A DNA stretch of 64,000 bases from positions 1,550,001 to 1,614,000 of the forward strand of contig NZ_CP014337.1 in the NCBI RefSeq assembly GCF_002024805.1, written 5' to 3'. Under the pieces are notes generated by a model, which was not told the origin of the DNA, made no database searches, and was given only the letters and a program-made list of their open reading frames with translations. The DNA is from Elizabethkingia bruuniana (GTDB lineage: Bacteria; Bacteroidota; Bacteroidia; Flavobacteriales; Weeksellaceae). The translations under genes were made by a program, and so were the position numbers. Positions 40,483 to 50,344 of the stretch are shown piece by piece; within the stretch, counting starts at the first letter, position 1, and each line of letters opens with the position of its first letter.

Positions 40483-41694
40483 TTATTTCTTTTTAAAGTT
40501 AAAGTACGCAATCAATGCCCCCATTCCCAACATTATAAACGCCAAGAAAAACGGAGCTCCCGGAAACTGAAAAGGTGCCTGATCATGTGTAAAGTAGAAA
40601 AACAGGTTTGTCATTAATGGTGGTCCTACAATAGCAGTTGCACTCATAAGACTGGTTAATGCTCCCTGTAACTCACCTTGTTCCTGTTTGGATACGTTTC
40701 CGGTAATTACAGATTGTAATGCAGGACCACAGATACCACCTAAACAATAAGGTACTAAAAAGGCAAACATCATCCAGCTTTCAGTAGCAAAAGCAAATAG
40801 TAACATTCCTATTGCATATAATCCGAGGCCGTAATAGATACTTCTTTCATTTCCGATTTTAGGGTTTATCCAGCGTATAAGTACTCCCTGCACCAGTCCA
40901 ACCAATAATCCGATAAGTCCCAGAGATAACCCAACTTCTTTTTCTTTCCACCCAAACATATACATGGTGAAATAAGACCAGTTACTTTGTACCGCATGTG
41001 CACCAATATATACCAGGACAAGTACTAATATCAGTCCCGATATTTTAGGGTGTTTTTTCAGCATAAATAACGATCCAATAGGATTAGCTCTTTTCCATTC
41101 AAATTCCCTCCTGTGATCTTTATCCAGAGATTCCGGAAGAATAAAGTAACCGTATATAAAGTTAATTAAGCAAAGTACAGCTGCGGCGTAAAAAGGAACT
41201 CTGGAACCAAACTGACCTAAAAGTCCACCTAATACAGGTCCGATAATGAATCCCATACCAAAAGCCGCTCCGATAAGCCCGAAATTCTTTGCACGGTTTT
41301 CTTCTGTACTAATATCGGCGATATAAGCACTCGCCGTTGTAATACTTGCTCCAGTCATACCCGCTATAACACGGCCTATGAATAACCATATAATATTTGG
41401 AGATAATGCCAGAAATACATAGTCTATTGCAAAACCCAATAAAGATATCAGGATAATGGGACGTCTACCGTATTTATCACTAAGGTTACCAACCAGAGGA
41501 GCAAATATAAACTGGGTAAATGCATAGGCAAAACTTAGCCAGCCTCCATATTTTGCAGCTTCGCTGATATCGCCATGAATAAGTTCTTCTATTAGCTTGG
41601 GTATAACCGGGATAATAATCCCCCATCCTGTTATATCGATAAGCATTGTGATGAATATAAAGCCTATCGCGGTGTTCGTCTTTTTATTTTCCAT
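40483..41694 (-). CDS. TCR/Tet family MFS drug:proton antiporter
   Basis: The 403-aa protein has 12 hydrophobic helices, the motif-A loop GNLSDKYGRRPIILIS between helices 2 and 3, and the antiporter motif-C region GLIGAAFGMGFIIGPVLGGLLG. It begins FIFITMLIDITGWGIIIPVIP, as TetA/TCR proteins do. It may export tetracyclines or other drugs, but many chromosomal TCR/Tet homologues in this phylum have no known resistance, so resistance should not be assumed. A -7 box (TATTTTTG, minus) is at 41713-41720. Confidence 0.85.
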   Translation of the reverse strand: MENKKTNTAIGFIFITMLIDITGWGIIIPVIPKLIEELIHGDISEAAKYGGWLSFAYAFTQFIFAPLVGNLSDKYGRRPIILISLLGFAIDYVFLALSPNIIWLFIGRVIAGMTGASITTASAYIADISTEENRAKNFGLIGAAFGMGFIIGPVLGGLLGQFGSRVPFYAAAVLCLINFIYGYFILPESLDKDHRREFEWKRANPIGSLFMLKKHPKISGLILVLVLVYIGAHAVQSNWSYFTMYMFGWKEKEVGLSLGLIGLLVGLVQGVLIRWINPKIGNERSIYYGLGLYAIGMLLFAFATESWMMFAFLVPYCLGGICGPALQSVITGNVSKQEQGELQGALTSLMSATAIVGPPLMTNLFFYFTHDQAPFQFPGAPFFLAFIMLGMGALIAYFNFKKK

Positions 41695-41763
41695 AATTTA
41701 AAAAAGCGCAACAAAAATAATGAATTGTTACTGTATTATTGTTTATTTTAAAATTAATAATAA

Positions 41764-41790
41764 AAAAAGCCCCGAATTTCGGGGCTTTTT
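41764..41790 (-). terminator. secDF terminator
   Basis: GCCCCGAA / TTCGGGGC with A-tract and T-tract flanks, 2 bp after the secDF stop. Confidence 0.85.
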
Positions 41791-41791
41791 A

Positions 41792-44686
41792 TTATTTGTT
41801 TATCTCATGGACTGGCGGGGCGTCTTTTTTTCGTCCTTTCAAACAGTCATAAGCAATTGCTGATGCGATGAAGATGGATGAATAAGTACCGAAACCAATA
41901 CCGATTAATAATGCAAACATGAAGCCCTTCATATTATCACCTCCGAAGATGAAGATCGCTAGGATAACCAAGATCGTAGTGAATGAAGTGTTGAATGTTC
42001 TACCTAACGTGCTGCTGATGGAATCATCAAACAGACCTGCAAGGCTGATAGATTTTCTTTCTCTAAGGTATTCACGGATACGGTCAAATACAATTACCGT
42101 ATCGTTAATGGAATATCCTAATACTGTTAGTACAGCTGCAATGAAATCCTGGTTGATCTCCATATTGAATGGCGCTACTGTGTAGAATAAGGAGAATACC
42201 CCTAAAATTACTACCGCATCGTGGAACAATGCCACAACAGCACCAAGAGAGAATTGCCATTTTCTAAATCTTAATAAGATATAGATGAAGATCCCCGCTA
42301 AAGCAGCAAGAACTGCTAATGTACCGTGAACCTGAATGTCATCTGCTACTGTAGGTCCTACTTTCGTAGAAGAAACGATTCCTGCATGTCCAACATCAGA
42401 ACTTTTGAAAGCATCGAATGTTTCGTTAGCCGGAAGGTGTTTCTTTAATCCGTCATATAATTTATGTTCAATTTCAGAGTCAACAGTTGTGTTAACGTCA
42501 TCAATTTTGTAGTCAGTTGTTATTCTAAGCTGATTAGAGTTACCAAATGTTTTAACATCTACAGCTTCGTTTTTACCATCTTGAGTTTTAAATAACGGAG
42601 CCAACTCTTCCTGAATATCAGAAGCGACAACCGGCTTGTCAAATCTTACAACATAACTTCTTCCTCCTTTGAAGTCAACCCCAAATTTGAAGCCTTTTGT
42701 AACGATAGATGCGATACAGATGATCATCAATATTGTAGAGAAGATATAAGACCACTTTCTTTTCCCGATAAAGTCGATCCAGATATTTCTGAAAAGATTT
42801 TTTGAGAAAGATGTCCATACTGAAATCTCTTTACCCTTTCCAAGTCTGCTGAAGATCATTACTCTCGACAATAGTACAGAAGTAAAGAACGTCATCAGAA
42901 TACCAATAATTAAGGTTACAGCAAATCCTTGGATAGGTCCTGTACCGAAAATATATAATACAACAGCTGTTAGTAATGTTGTTGCGTGTCCGTCAATAAT
43001 CGCAGATAAAGCGTGCTTGAAACCATCATTGTATGCTTCACGGATTCCTTTTCCTGCAAATAATTCTTCTTTAGTTCTCTCGTAGATGATTACGTTCGTA
43101 TCTACTGCCATGGCCATGGATAATACGATACCTGCAATACCTGGTAAGGTAAGTGTAGCATCTATAGAGTCCATAATACCAAACACGTAGAATAAGTTAA
43201 TAATCATCGCAATTACTGCATAAACACCAGCCATACCATAGTAGAAAATGATATATACCATGATAAGGGCAAACGCAATAATGAATGACATAACACCTGC
43301 GTTGATAGATTCAGCACCTAATGAAGGTCCAACAACATCTGCCTGAACAATTTTTGCAGTAGCAGGAAGCTTACCTGAGTTTAGTACATCTACTAAGTCT
43401 TTAGCTTCATCCTGACTGAAGTTACCAGTAATTACAGATTGTCCGTTAGGAATAGCTGTATTTACATTAGGAGCAGTATATACATTATCATCCAGAGTTA
43501 CAGCGATTGGTCTTCCGATGTTTTTCTCAGTAAGTGTTTTCCATACTTTAGTACCATCAGAGTCCATCTGCATTCCGATCTCAATTCTTCCGATTTGGTC
43601 GTAGTTAACACGTGCATCTTTTACAGCACCATCAAGCGGAGCTTTGTTGTTTGCTGTTCCACGGATTGCATATAATGTCAAATTATCCGGAGCATTAGAT
43701 TCAGGTTTTGCAGCCCACATAAACTTAGTAAATCTAAGGTTAGCAGGACGTGCTTTAATAGCCTGTGCACTGTTTAATAATTTGTTTACAGTAGCTGTAT
43801 CCGAAAGCTTAACATTACCTACTCCATTCTGTCTTGCACCATTCTGCATATCCAGAGTATTGATAAGATTCATATTCTTATTAATACCAATAGAATCTCC
43901 TTTTGTCATTACAACAGAAGTAAGTTGTTGGAAATATGGAGCAACTTCACCAGCAGTCTGTACTTCCCAGAACTGTAATCTTGCTGAAGTCTGTAGTAAT
44001 TTCTTTACTCTGTCAATATCCTTGATACCAGGCATTTCAACCAAAATACGACCTGTTCCAGGTACTCTCTGTACGTTTGGTTGTGTTACCCCTAGCTTAT
44101 CGATACGTGTACGGATTACTTCGAAAGCTGAACCTACAGAGGCATCAATCTTCTTAGAAATAATCTTTTTTACTTCGTCATCAGGTGTGTTGAATTTAAT
44201 CAAATCACTTAATTTCTGAGTACCGAAAACTTCTGGATTAGAAAGTTTTACATTTGTTCCTTTTTCTTTGTTTACAGCATCAAACTGAACAAAAAAGTTA
44301 TCGATGTATGTCTTTGTAGAGAACTTTTGTGCAGCATCTGTTCTGTTCAGAGCTTCTACTAAAACAGGGTTTGTGGAATAATTCGTTAAATCATTAACCA
44401 GGTCTCTTTGATTAATTTCCAACAAAACGTTGATCCCTCCTTTCAAATCCAGACCAAGTTTCATTTCTTTTCCCTTGGCAGACCAATAATCCAGTTTAGT
44501 AAACCCTAGATTAAGTGTGTCTTTGGATAACTTTTCTAATTCCTTTTTGTACTTAACTTCATTGCCTCCGGAAAGAGCTTGTGCCTCTTTCTCAATTCTA
44601 TTCGCATAGAAACTCGGCAGGAGTTCATTAATGCATATCAATCCGAGGATGATTGCAATAGTGGTAATGAGTCCTTTTCCTTGCAT
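41792..44686 (-). CDS. secDF: fused protein translocase subunit SecDF
   Basis: The 964-aa fusion has SecD in the first part (LGLDLKGGINVLLEINQRDL near 75-94, periplasmic P1 region, helices with GIAGIVLSMAMAVDTNVIIYERTKEEL) and SecF in the last third (GVDFKGGRSYVVRFDKP, GYSINDTVIVFDRIREYLRER). Both halves keep the D/R proton-path residues. It uses the proton gradient to help pull preproteins through SecYEG. The fusion is usual in Bacteroidota. Downstream is a terminator, upstream a promoter at 44729-44760. Confidence 0.96.
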   Translation of the reverse strand: MQGKGLITTIAIILGLICINELLPSFYANRIEKEAQALSGGNEVKYKKELEKLSKDTLNLGFTKLDYWSAKGKEMKLGLDLKGGINVLLEINQRDLVNDLTNYSTNPVLVEALNRTDAAQKFSTKTYIDNFFVQFDAVNKEKGTNVKLSNPEVFGTQKLSDLIKFNTPDDEVKKIISKKIDASVGSAFEVIRTRIDKLGVTQPNVQRVPGTGRILVEMPGIKDIDRVKKLLQTSARLQFWEVQTAGEVAPYFQQLTSVVMTKGDSIGINKNMNLINTLDMQNGARQNGVGNVKLSDTATVNKLLNSAQAIKARPANLRFTKFMWAAKPESNAPDNLTLYAIRGTANNKAPLDGAVKDARVNYDQIGRIEIGMQMDSDGTKVWKTLTEKNIGRPIAVTLDDNVYTAPNVNTAIPNGQSVITGNFSQDEAKDLVDVLNSGKLPATAKIVQADVVGPSLGAESINAGVMSFIIAFALIMVYIIFYYGMAGVYAVIAMIINLFYVFGIMDSIDATLTLPGIAGIVLSMAMAVDTNVIIYERTKEELFAGKGIREAYNDGFKHALSAIIDGHATTLLTAVVLYIFGTGPIQGFAVTLIIGILMTFFTSVLLSRVMIFSRLGKGKEISVWTSFSKNLFRNIWIDFIGKRKWSYIFSTILMIICIASIVTKGFKFGVDFKGGRSYVVRFDKPVVASDIQEELAPLFKTQDGKNEAVDVKTFGNSNQLRITTDYKIDDVNTTVDSEIEHKLYDGLKKHLPANETFDAFKSSDVGHAGIVSSTKVGPTVADDIQVHGTLAVLAALAGIFIYILLRFRKWQFSLGAVVALFHDAVVILGVFSLFYTVAPFNMEINQDFIAAVLTVLGYSINDTVIVFDRIREYLRERKSISLAGLFDDSISSTLGRTFNTSFTTILVILAIFIFGGDNMKGFMFALLIGIGFGTYSSIFIASAIAYDCLKGRKKDAPPVHEINK

Positions 44687-44728
44687 TTTTTTATGATTTA
44701 ACGACTATTTTTCATTGATTATAAGGCG

Positions 44729-44760
44729 CAAATATAATGATTTTTAGTAAATTTTAACAA
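44729..44760 (-). promoter_or_regulatory. secDF promoter
   Basis: Minus-strand TATATTTG (44729-44736) with TTG at 44758-44760, spacer 21 bp, slightly longer than the 19-bp optimum. Confidence 0.5.
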
Positions 44761-44860
44761 TTTTCTTTTTAACTGCTCCTAAGTGCGGTAAGAATATAAA
44801 TTTGACAGTAATATACATCTGAAATTATAAGAGTAATAATAATTCTGTCTTAATTATCTT

Positions 44861-44868
44861 TATTTTTG
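44861..44868 (+). promoter_or_regulatory. -7 box of L,D-transpeptidase-like gene
   Basis: TATTTTTG matches TAnnTTTG, 17 bp before the ATG at 44886; -33 weak. Confidence 0.45.
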
Positions 44869-44885
44869 CCATTAATACAAAACCA

Positions 44886-45551
44886 ATGATGCCCAAAAAA
44901 ATATTTTTATTCTTTTTTATGGCTTTTTTAGTCACCAATTGTCAGGAAAAAGAAGAGAAAAAGCCTTCACATACACCAGTTATTATAAAGAATGATGAAA
45001 AGCAGATTGTAAAGCAGGAAACAGATATTAAAAAGCTGAAACAAAAAGCGGAAGAAGCATTATTATATAACAAACAAAATAAATTTAATACCGACTTCTG
45101 TATCCTGATAGACATGAGTATACATTCTGGTGTTAACCGTTTTTTTATATGGGATTTCAGGGAAAATAAAATTACCGAAGAATATCTTGTAGGACATGGC
45201 TGTGGTGCCAATAGCTGGTCTTCTGATGAATCTGCAGGAAAAGCTGAATTCAGTAATGAAGACGGAAGCCACCTATCCTCCCTGGGCAAATATAAAATTG
45301 GTGCCCGTGGATATAGCAATTGGGGAATTAATGTAAAATATCTTATGCATGGCCTGGAGGAAACAAACAGCAACGCCTTGAAACGTGTTATTGTATTTCA
45401 CTCGTGGGATAAAATGAGTGATGAAGAAGTTTTCCCTAAAGGCAGTCCCGAAGGTTGGGGATGCCCTACGGTATCTAATAATGCAATGAAAATTATTGAT
45501 CTTAAATTAAAAAATTCTGCAAAACCTGTATTAATGTGGATTTATAAATAG
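44886..45551 (+). CDS. murein L,D-transpeptidase catalytic domain family lipoprotein
   Basis: The 221-aa protein has a lipobox (FLVTNCQEK, Cys20) and a charged linker, then the YkuD_2-type domain: FCILIDMSIHSGVNRFFIWD, YLVGHGCGANSW, HLSSLGKYKIGARGYSNWG, VIVFHSW and EGWGCPTVSNNA. His and Cys of HSW...GCPTVS are the presumed catalytic pair of L,D-transpeptidases, which cross-link or anchor peptidoglycan stem peptides. Two adjacent ATG codons (44886, 44889) could serve as start. It is a periplasm-facing lipoprotein by inference. Confidence 0.83.
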   Translation: MMPKKIFLFFFMAFLVTNCQEKEEKKPSHTPVIIKNDEKQIVKQETDIKKLKQKAEEALLYNKQNKFNTDFCILIDMSIHSGVNRFFIWDFRENKITEEYLVGHGCGANSWSSDESAGKAEFSNEDGSHLSSLGKYKIGARGYSNWGINVKYLMHGLEETNSNALKRVIVFHSWDKMSDEEVFPKGSPEGWGCPTVSNNAMKIIDLKLKNSAKPVLMWIYK

Positions 45552-45589
45552 TTCTGCAGAATTCCAAATCCATTTTCGGATATATTATA

Positions 45590-46324
45590 TTAATGAAAAT
45601 ATTTTAATCCAACATTATTCAAAATAGTATTTATCAGCTGCTTAATTGCCATATACAGTATTGAAATAAGAATAACCCGAATGATTAAGTCATACTTTTT
45701 GTAATTAAAAACCGAAAAAAATTGGTAATAAAAAATTATGATATACAGAAATACCAGTACTGTCACAAAATAATTGACAACAAAGAGAAATTCTTTATTG
45801 TCAGTGAAAATCATGCAAATTGGCAGAACCAAACTGATTGCTGTTAATCCACATAACAAGTACATGTTTAGAACCAGATTTTCTGTATAATTTTGTTTAC
45901 TTCTTTTAAACAACAAAAAGCTAATAAAAGCAATAATTGGAATATTTAAAAAAACTGTGATTTTTGAATAGTCTTTTTGAACCTTTAAAAGCCCTTTTAC
46001 ATTATTATCAAACAGATCAGAAGATTCAATTTTCGTCCATTTTTTAACAAAATATATAATGGCTAACAAAAGAAGTACTGTTGCAAAATAATTAAAATGC
46101 TTTACCCTTTTTCCTTGTACATATTCTCGGATACTGTGACCTGGTCTTGTAAATAGTTCTTTTATTGTAAAGAAAAAGCCCTTGTCAAAATGAAATATAC
46201 CGTGAACAAAATCATGTTTAAATACGTGAGACAAGGAAAATCTATGTGTTGATGTTGGCTGGCTACAATTACTACAAAATTTTCCTGCAATCTCTTCATT
46301 ACAGTTTAAACAGTTATTTGTCAT
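45590..46324 (-). CDS. DUF3667-type zinc-ribbon membrane protein
   Basis: The 244-aa protein begins with a double Cys zinc ribbon (NCLNCNEEIAGKFCSNCSQ) and the conserved HRFSLSHVFKHDFVHGIFHFDKGF and ELFTRPGHSIREYVQGKRVKHFN stretch, followed by five hydrophobic helices. This is the DUF3667 layout, common in Bacteroidota and of unknown function. The ribbon suggests a cytoplasmic contact with another protein. It is convergent with the transpeptidase-like gene, 38 bp apart. Confidence 0.75.
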   Translation of the reverse strand: MTNNCLNCNEEIAGKFCSNCSQPTSTHRFSLSHVFKHDFVHGIFHFDKGFFFTIKELFTRPGHSIREYVQGKRVKHFNYFATVLLLLAIIYFVKKWTKIESSDLFDNNVKGLLKVQKDYSKITVFLNIPIIAFISFLLFKRSKQNYTENLVLNMYLLCGLTAISLVLPICMIFTDNKEFLFVVNYFVTVLVFLYIIIFYYQFFSVFNYKKYDLIIRVILISILYMAIKQLINTILNNVGLKYFH

Positions 46325-46399
46325 TAGTTTTTTGGTGTTTGGATCTATGTATGTTGTATTCGCGATATCATTATCGCTAAGAAGCTTTTTTTGAATATT

Positions 46400-47758
46400 T
46401 TATATTGTCATGGAGAATATCCTTGTTCCCGGTTGTTTTCTTAACATTCTCAGATCAAATGTCATGGTAACATTTCGGGTAAAGGCTCTTCCCTCTTCAG
46501 TTATTTTTATACCATTTTCAGAGAGTTCAACCAAGCCGTCTTTTTGCATCTCCTGTAATTTGTCCATTGCATTTTCAAACTCAGGGAAAGCAGTTTCTGT
46601 ATCCCATGATGTTTCCAGTCTGCACATCAGATTCAGAATATGTTTACGGATAATAAGATCTTCTTCATTCAGAATATGCCCTTTTACTACCGGGAATTCA
46701 CCGTTGTTTACCATTTGCTCATACCCTTCCACTGTTTTTTCATTTTGTGCAAATGCATACCAGCTGTCGGATATTCCGGACATCCCTAAGCCTACCATTA
46801 GCTGAGTTTTAGAAGACGTATATCCCATAAAGTTACGGTGAAGTTTACCTTTCTTCATAGACTGATAAAGATCGTCATGCGGTAATGCGAAATGGTCCAT
46901 ACCTATTTCGAAATAACCTAATTCTTCCAGTAAGCTTTTACCATCTTCATATAATCTGCGTTTCTCATCACCGGAAGGCAAATCGTTTTCATCAAAGCCT
47001 CTCTGCCCTACACCTTTTATCCACGGAACGTGTGCGTAAGAATAGAATGCTAATCTGTCTGGTTTTAGTTCCAGTGTTTTACGAATGGTATTTTCCATAC
47101 ACTCCCAGTTTTGGAAAGGTAAACCAAATACCAGATCGTGGCTGATTCCCGTATAGCCAATTTCACGAGCCCATTCTGTTACGTTTTTTACATTTTCGAA
47201 AGGCTGTATTCTGTTGATGGCTTTCTGCACCTTTTCATTATAATCCTGTACACCAAAGCTTACTCTTCTGAAGCCTAGATCATAAAGTGTTTTAAGGTGG
47301 TCATATGTTGTATTATTCGGATGTCCTTCAAAACTAAATTCAGGATGTTCCGCAATTTCTACAGTTTCAAAAATTCCGCTGAGAAGTTTCTTAAGGTTTT
47401 CCGGAGAAAAGAATGTAGGAGTTCCTCCTCCTAAATGAAGTTCTTTTAGCTTCGGTTTTTCGTCGAAAAGATTCAGATAAAGCTGCCATTCTTTCAGAAC
47501 GGTTTCCAAATATGGTTCTTCTACAGAATGTTGTTTTGTAATTCTTTTATGGCATGCACAAAAAGTACACAAAGCTTCACAAAAAGGAAGATGAATATAT
47601 ATACTGATCCCTTCTTCCGCATTAGATTCTTTAAAAGAACGTATCACCGACTCCTTCCAACCCTCTACAGAAAAACTTTCAAGATCCCAGTAAGGAACGG
47701 TTGGATAAGATGTATAGCGCGGGCCAGGTATATTGTATTTATCTACTAATGAATTCAT
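46400..47758 (-). CDS. hemN: oxygen-independent coproporphyrinogen III oxidase
   Basis: This 452-aa radical SAM enzyme begins YNIPGPRYTSYPTVPYW and binds the 4Fe-4S cluster through Cys60, Cys64 and Cys67 of FCEALCTFCACH. LHLGGGTPTFFSPENL is the SAM-binding GGxP-type motif, and RVSFGVQDYNEKVQKAINRIQP and the C-terminal HemN domain follow. It carries out oxidative decarboxylation of coproporphyrinogen III in haem synthesis without oxygen. The Tyr-rich N-terminus and Cys-x-Cys at 67-69 favour true HemN over HemW. Confidence 0.93.
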   Translation of the reverse strand: MNSLVDKYNIPGPRYTSYPTVPYWDLESFSVEGWKESVIRSFKESNAEEGISIYIHLPFCEALCTFCACHKRITKQHSVEEPYLETVLKEWQLYLNLFDEKPKLKELHLGGGTPTFFSPENLKKLLSGIFETVEIAEHPEFSFEGHPNNTTYDHLKTLYDLGFRRVSFGVQDYNEKVQKAINRIQPFENVKNVTEWAREIGYTGISHDLVFGLPFQNWECMENTIRKTLELKPDRLAFYSYAHVPWIKGVGQRGFDENDLPSGDEKRRLYEDGKSLLEELGYFEIGMDHFALPHDDLYQSMKKGKLHRNFMGYTSSKTQLMVGLGMSGISDSWYAFAQNEKTVEGYEQMVNNGEFPVVKGHILNEEDLIIRKHILNLMCRLETSWDTETAFPEFENAMDKLQEMQKDGLVELSENGIKITEEGRAFTRNVTMTFDLRMLRKQPGTRIFSMTI

Positions 47759-47814
47759 ACTGCAAAATTACAAAATATAACAGGCTTTTGCACGGAATTT
47801 TAACCAAATTAAAA

Positions 47815-48036
47815 TCAGGTTTCTGTATCTCCGGTTTCATTAATAATTCTATCTGCTTCTGCAGCATCCTCTTCTGCAACATAGAGTATATAATCCTGAT
47901 TAATTGGCATTACAGAAAGGTTGTTTACAAATTCGTTTTTCACGAAGCTTTCAATACCATTAGCAGCAAGTTTACCTTTAACAATCTCGACCTGAAATAA
48001 TATGTTTGACTGATATATCCTAATAAATTCTCCCAT
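47815..48036 (-). CDS. DUF2007 domain protein
   Basis: The 73-aa protein FIRIYQSNILFQVEIVKGKLAANGIESFVKN followed by PINQDYILYVAEEDAAEADRII is the DUF2007 (putative signal-transducing, PII-like fold) pattern, in which one strand-helix-strand unit binds near membranes or enzymes. The function is unknown. It lies between hemN and the APC permease, each with a gap over 50 bp. Confidence 0.75.
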   Translation of the reverse strand: MGEFIRIYQSNILFQVEIVKGKLAANGIESFVKNEFVNNLSVMPINQDYILYVAEEDAAEADRIINETGDTET

Positions 48037-48183
48037 AAATAATTATATAAAGTTATCTAAACTAAATTTAAGAATAAAAACCTTGACTATGGACTGCTTA
48101 TTTTTGTTAAAACATTCCATAGTCAAGATATAAATTTAATTTAAATATTTTATTTAAAGTTTAGTATACCGGATTGCATAAAA

Positions 48184-49560
48184 CTACACTTTCTTTCTGA
48201 TTAGGAAGTATACTGGTAATCCTAAAAGAAGCAGAATAAATCCCGGCCATGTATAGTTGGGTTTGTAAATAATAAGCAGAACACAGAACATAATTCCAAT
48301 AACGAGATAAAGTAAAGGTGTTACAGGATATAAAAAAGTTTTGTAAGATCTAGGAATAAAAGGCTTTTTGAATCTCAGCCAGATTACGGCAAAAACGGTA
48401 AGCATATAAAATAATACGATAACAAAGGAAATCATATCCAGGATGTCTCCATATTGCCCGCTAAGGCACAGTAATGAAGCCCATATCCCTTGTAGCCATA
48501 AAGATTTCTCCGGAACATTATTTTTGTTGTTTTTAATAGCTGAGCTAAAAAATAATCCGTCTTTAGCCATTGTCTGAAATACTCGGGCTCCTGATAAAAC
48601 AAGTCCATTGATACATCCAAAAGTAGAAATCATGACAAGAACGGCCATGATAATAGTTCCGGTATTTCCCATAATCTTTTCTGCAGCAGCTACCGCAACA
48701 CGATCATTGGCTGCAAAAGCGATTTCATCACGGGATAATGCGCTTAGATAAACCACATTACAAAGAAAATAAAGTATAATAACAGATGCTGTACCAATAA
48801 CCATTGCACGGACTACATTCCTTTTAGGATTTTCGATCTCCCCGGAAACAAAAGTTACACTCTCCCATGCAACGCTACTGAAGACAGAACCTACCATTGC
48901 TGCTGCAATTCCGCCCAAAATAGCCTTACCGCTAATAGGCATCCACCCTTCTCCTTTCAGATTTTGAAAAGCTTTAGTACCAATATTTAAATTTTCGCTT
49001 AGGTGTGAATCTTTAATAAAAACAAGCCCCAGAACAATAAGTCCTAAAAGTGCTATAATTTTAGAAGCCGTAAAAACAGACTGTATTATTTTCCCGCTTT
49101 TGATTCCTCTGGTATTAATATAGGTAAGCAACAGGATAATACCAATACCTAAAATCTGGAGCCAGGTAATTTTAAAACTACCCTGCTGAAATAAGGGCGC
49201 GGCATCATTGAGCTGCGGAATAAGATAGGCTGTAAACTTACTGAATGCAACAGCGACTGCAGCAATAGTTCCGGTTTGTATAACCGTAAATAGCCCCCAT
49301 CCGTATAAAAAGCCTGTAAGTTTACCAAAAACTTCTGTCAGATAAGTGTATTGCCCTCCGGCTTTTGGAAAGATAGCAGATAATTCGCCGTAGCATAATG
49401 CTGCCGATACTGTAATAACTCCTGTGATAAGCCAGACAACCAATAGCCACCATCCGGATCCGAGCTGCCTCATAATATCGGATGAAACAATAAAAATTCC
49501 GCTACCGATCATAGATCCCATAACGATCATAGTGGCATCCCATAGTTTGAGTTTTTGCAT
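48184..49560 (-). CDS. APC family amino acid permease
   Basis: The 458-aa protein has 12 hydrophobic helices. Helix 1 contains MIVMGSMIGSGIFIVSSDI, the unwound GSxxGSGIF substrate-binding segment of the APC superfamily, and FPKAGGQYTYLTEVFGKLTGFLYGW is the helix 2-3 signature. The LAT/SteT-like pattern suggests an amino-acid exchanger or symporter, but the substrate cannot be read. A -7 box TATATTTG (minus) lies at 49578-49585, 18 bp before the ATG. Confidence 0.88.
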   Translation of the reverse strand: MQKLKLWDATMIVMGSMIGSGIFIVSSDIMRQLGSGWWLLVVWLITGVITVSAALCYGELSAIFPKAGGQYTYLTEVFGKLTGFLYGWGLFTVIQTGTIAAVAVAFSKFTAYLIPQLNDAAPLFQQGSFKITWLQILGIGIILLLTYINTRGIKSGKIIQSVFTASKIIALLGLIVLGLVFIKDSHLSENLNIGTKAFQNLKGEGWMPISGKAILGGIAAAMVGSVFSSVAWESVTFVSGEIENPKRNVVRAMVIGTASVIILYFLCNVVYLSALSRDEIAFAANDRVAVAAAEKIMGNTGTIIMAVLVMISTFGCINGLVLSGARVFQTMAKDGLFFSSAIKNNKNNVPEKSLWLQGIWASLLCLSGQYGDILDMISFVIVLFYMLTVFAVIWLRFKKPFIPRSYKTFLYPVTPLLYLVIGIMFCVLLIIYKPNYTWPGFILLLLGLPVYFLIRKKV

Positions 49561-49610
49561 AGTTTATAATTTGATCCCAAATATATAAATAATGTAAATT
49601 GAAAAATGAA

Positions 49611-49634
49611 AAAGCTGCAAAATCTTGCAGCTTT
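49611..49634 (-). terminator. terminator of PepSY-like gene
   Basis: AAAGCTGCAA / TTGCAGCTTT, 10-bp perfect stem, minus-strand tail TTCATTTTTC. Confidence 0.7.
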
Positions 49635-49676
49635 ATGTTATAAGTTTAAAAATATCGGTTAATAATTATGGTAACC

Positions 49677-50117
49677 TTAATTAATTTTAGAAAATGTTCC
49701 GTTCAGCTCAAATTCCAATTTAAGGCCACTTTTTAGTTTTACATCATACTTCCCTTTTTCACGGCTTACCCATACAATAGGATCTCCTTTGTAATTAGAG
49801 TTTGTGTAATTGGTTAAAGATCCCGGAAGAAAACCTGTGGAAATTGCATTTCCTTTACCATCTACTTCTTCCCATTCACCATCATTGTGAAATTCCACTT
49901 CTACTCCGTTACTATATTTTACAGTAAAATCTACATCATTAGGGTTTTCTGCATTTTTAATATAAATAAATGGCTTACCACTGATGTATTTATTCAGGAA
50001 ATCCTGAGCATTGGACGGAAGTTGCGCTTTGGTAATGGTTTGTTTTTGTGCAGCTACCATACCCACAACAACTATACCTGCTACTACCATTAACCTTTTC
50101 AGATAAATCATTTTCAT
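49677..50117 (-). CDS. secreted PepSY-like (beta-lactamase-inhibitor-like) protein
   Basis: From the ATG at 50117 the product is 146 aa with a signal peptide (MKMIYLKRLMVVAGIVVVGMVAAQ). The frame is open further upstream to 50171, but the extra residues are basic and would spoil the signal. The mature part, LPSNAQDFLNKYISGKPFIYIK...YSNGVEVEFHNDGEWEEVDGKG, matches the DUF2874/PepSY-like family with two domain repeats (second: LTNYTNSNYKGDPIVWVSREKGKYDVKLKSG). Periplasmic; the role is unknown. Confidence 0.78.
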   Translation of the reverse strand: MKMIYLKRLMVVAGIVVVGMVAAQKQTITKAQLPSNAQDFLNKYISGKPFIYIKNAENPNDVDFTVKYSNGVEVEFHNDGEWEEVDGKGNAISTGFLPGSLTNYTNSNYKGDPIVWVSREKGKYDVKLKSGLKLEFELNGTFSKIN

Positions 50118-50293
50118 AATACTATTATGTTTTAATCTTAAAAATAAAGATAGCCTTTTTTTTCTAAACACTAAGGCTGTCTAAACTCAAACTGTGTAAT
50201 AAGTAACAAATTTTAAACCATAACGGATATAATAGAAAAAATGAATGGCTTTTCAGCTATACTAGTCCATACTATTCTTCGATTTGTTGTAAA

Positions 50294-50317
50294 TAAAAAA
50301 GCCCCTCGAAAGGAGCT
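50294..50317 (-). terminator. typA terminator
   Basis: AGCCCCT / AGGAGCT (one mismatch) with a CGAA tetraloop and minus-strand TTTTTTATTT, 28 bp after the typA stop. Confidence 0.75.
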
Positions 50318-50344
50318 TTATATATGAAGCTTTAAGATTTAAAA

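Noticed and set aside
40483-41694. Calling the MFS protein a tetracycline resistance gene
   Set aside because: Only the TCR/Tet subfamily pattern is visible; chromosomal homologues often confer no resistance.
44942-45373. 143-codon minus-strand frame opposite the L,D-transpeptidase-like gene
   Set aside because: The plus-strand frame has a lipobox and family motifs; the opposite frame is Cys/Ser/Phe-rich shadow sequence.
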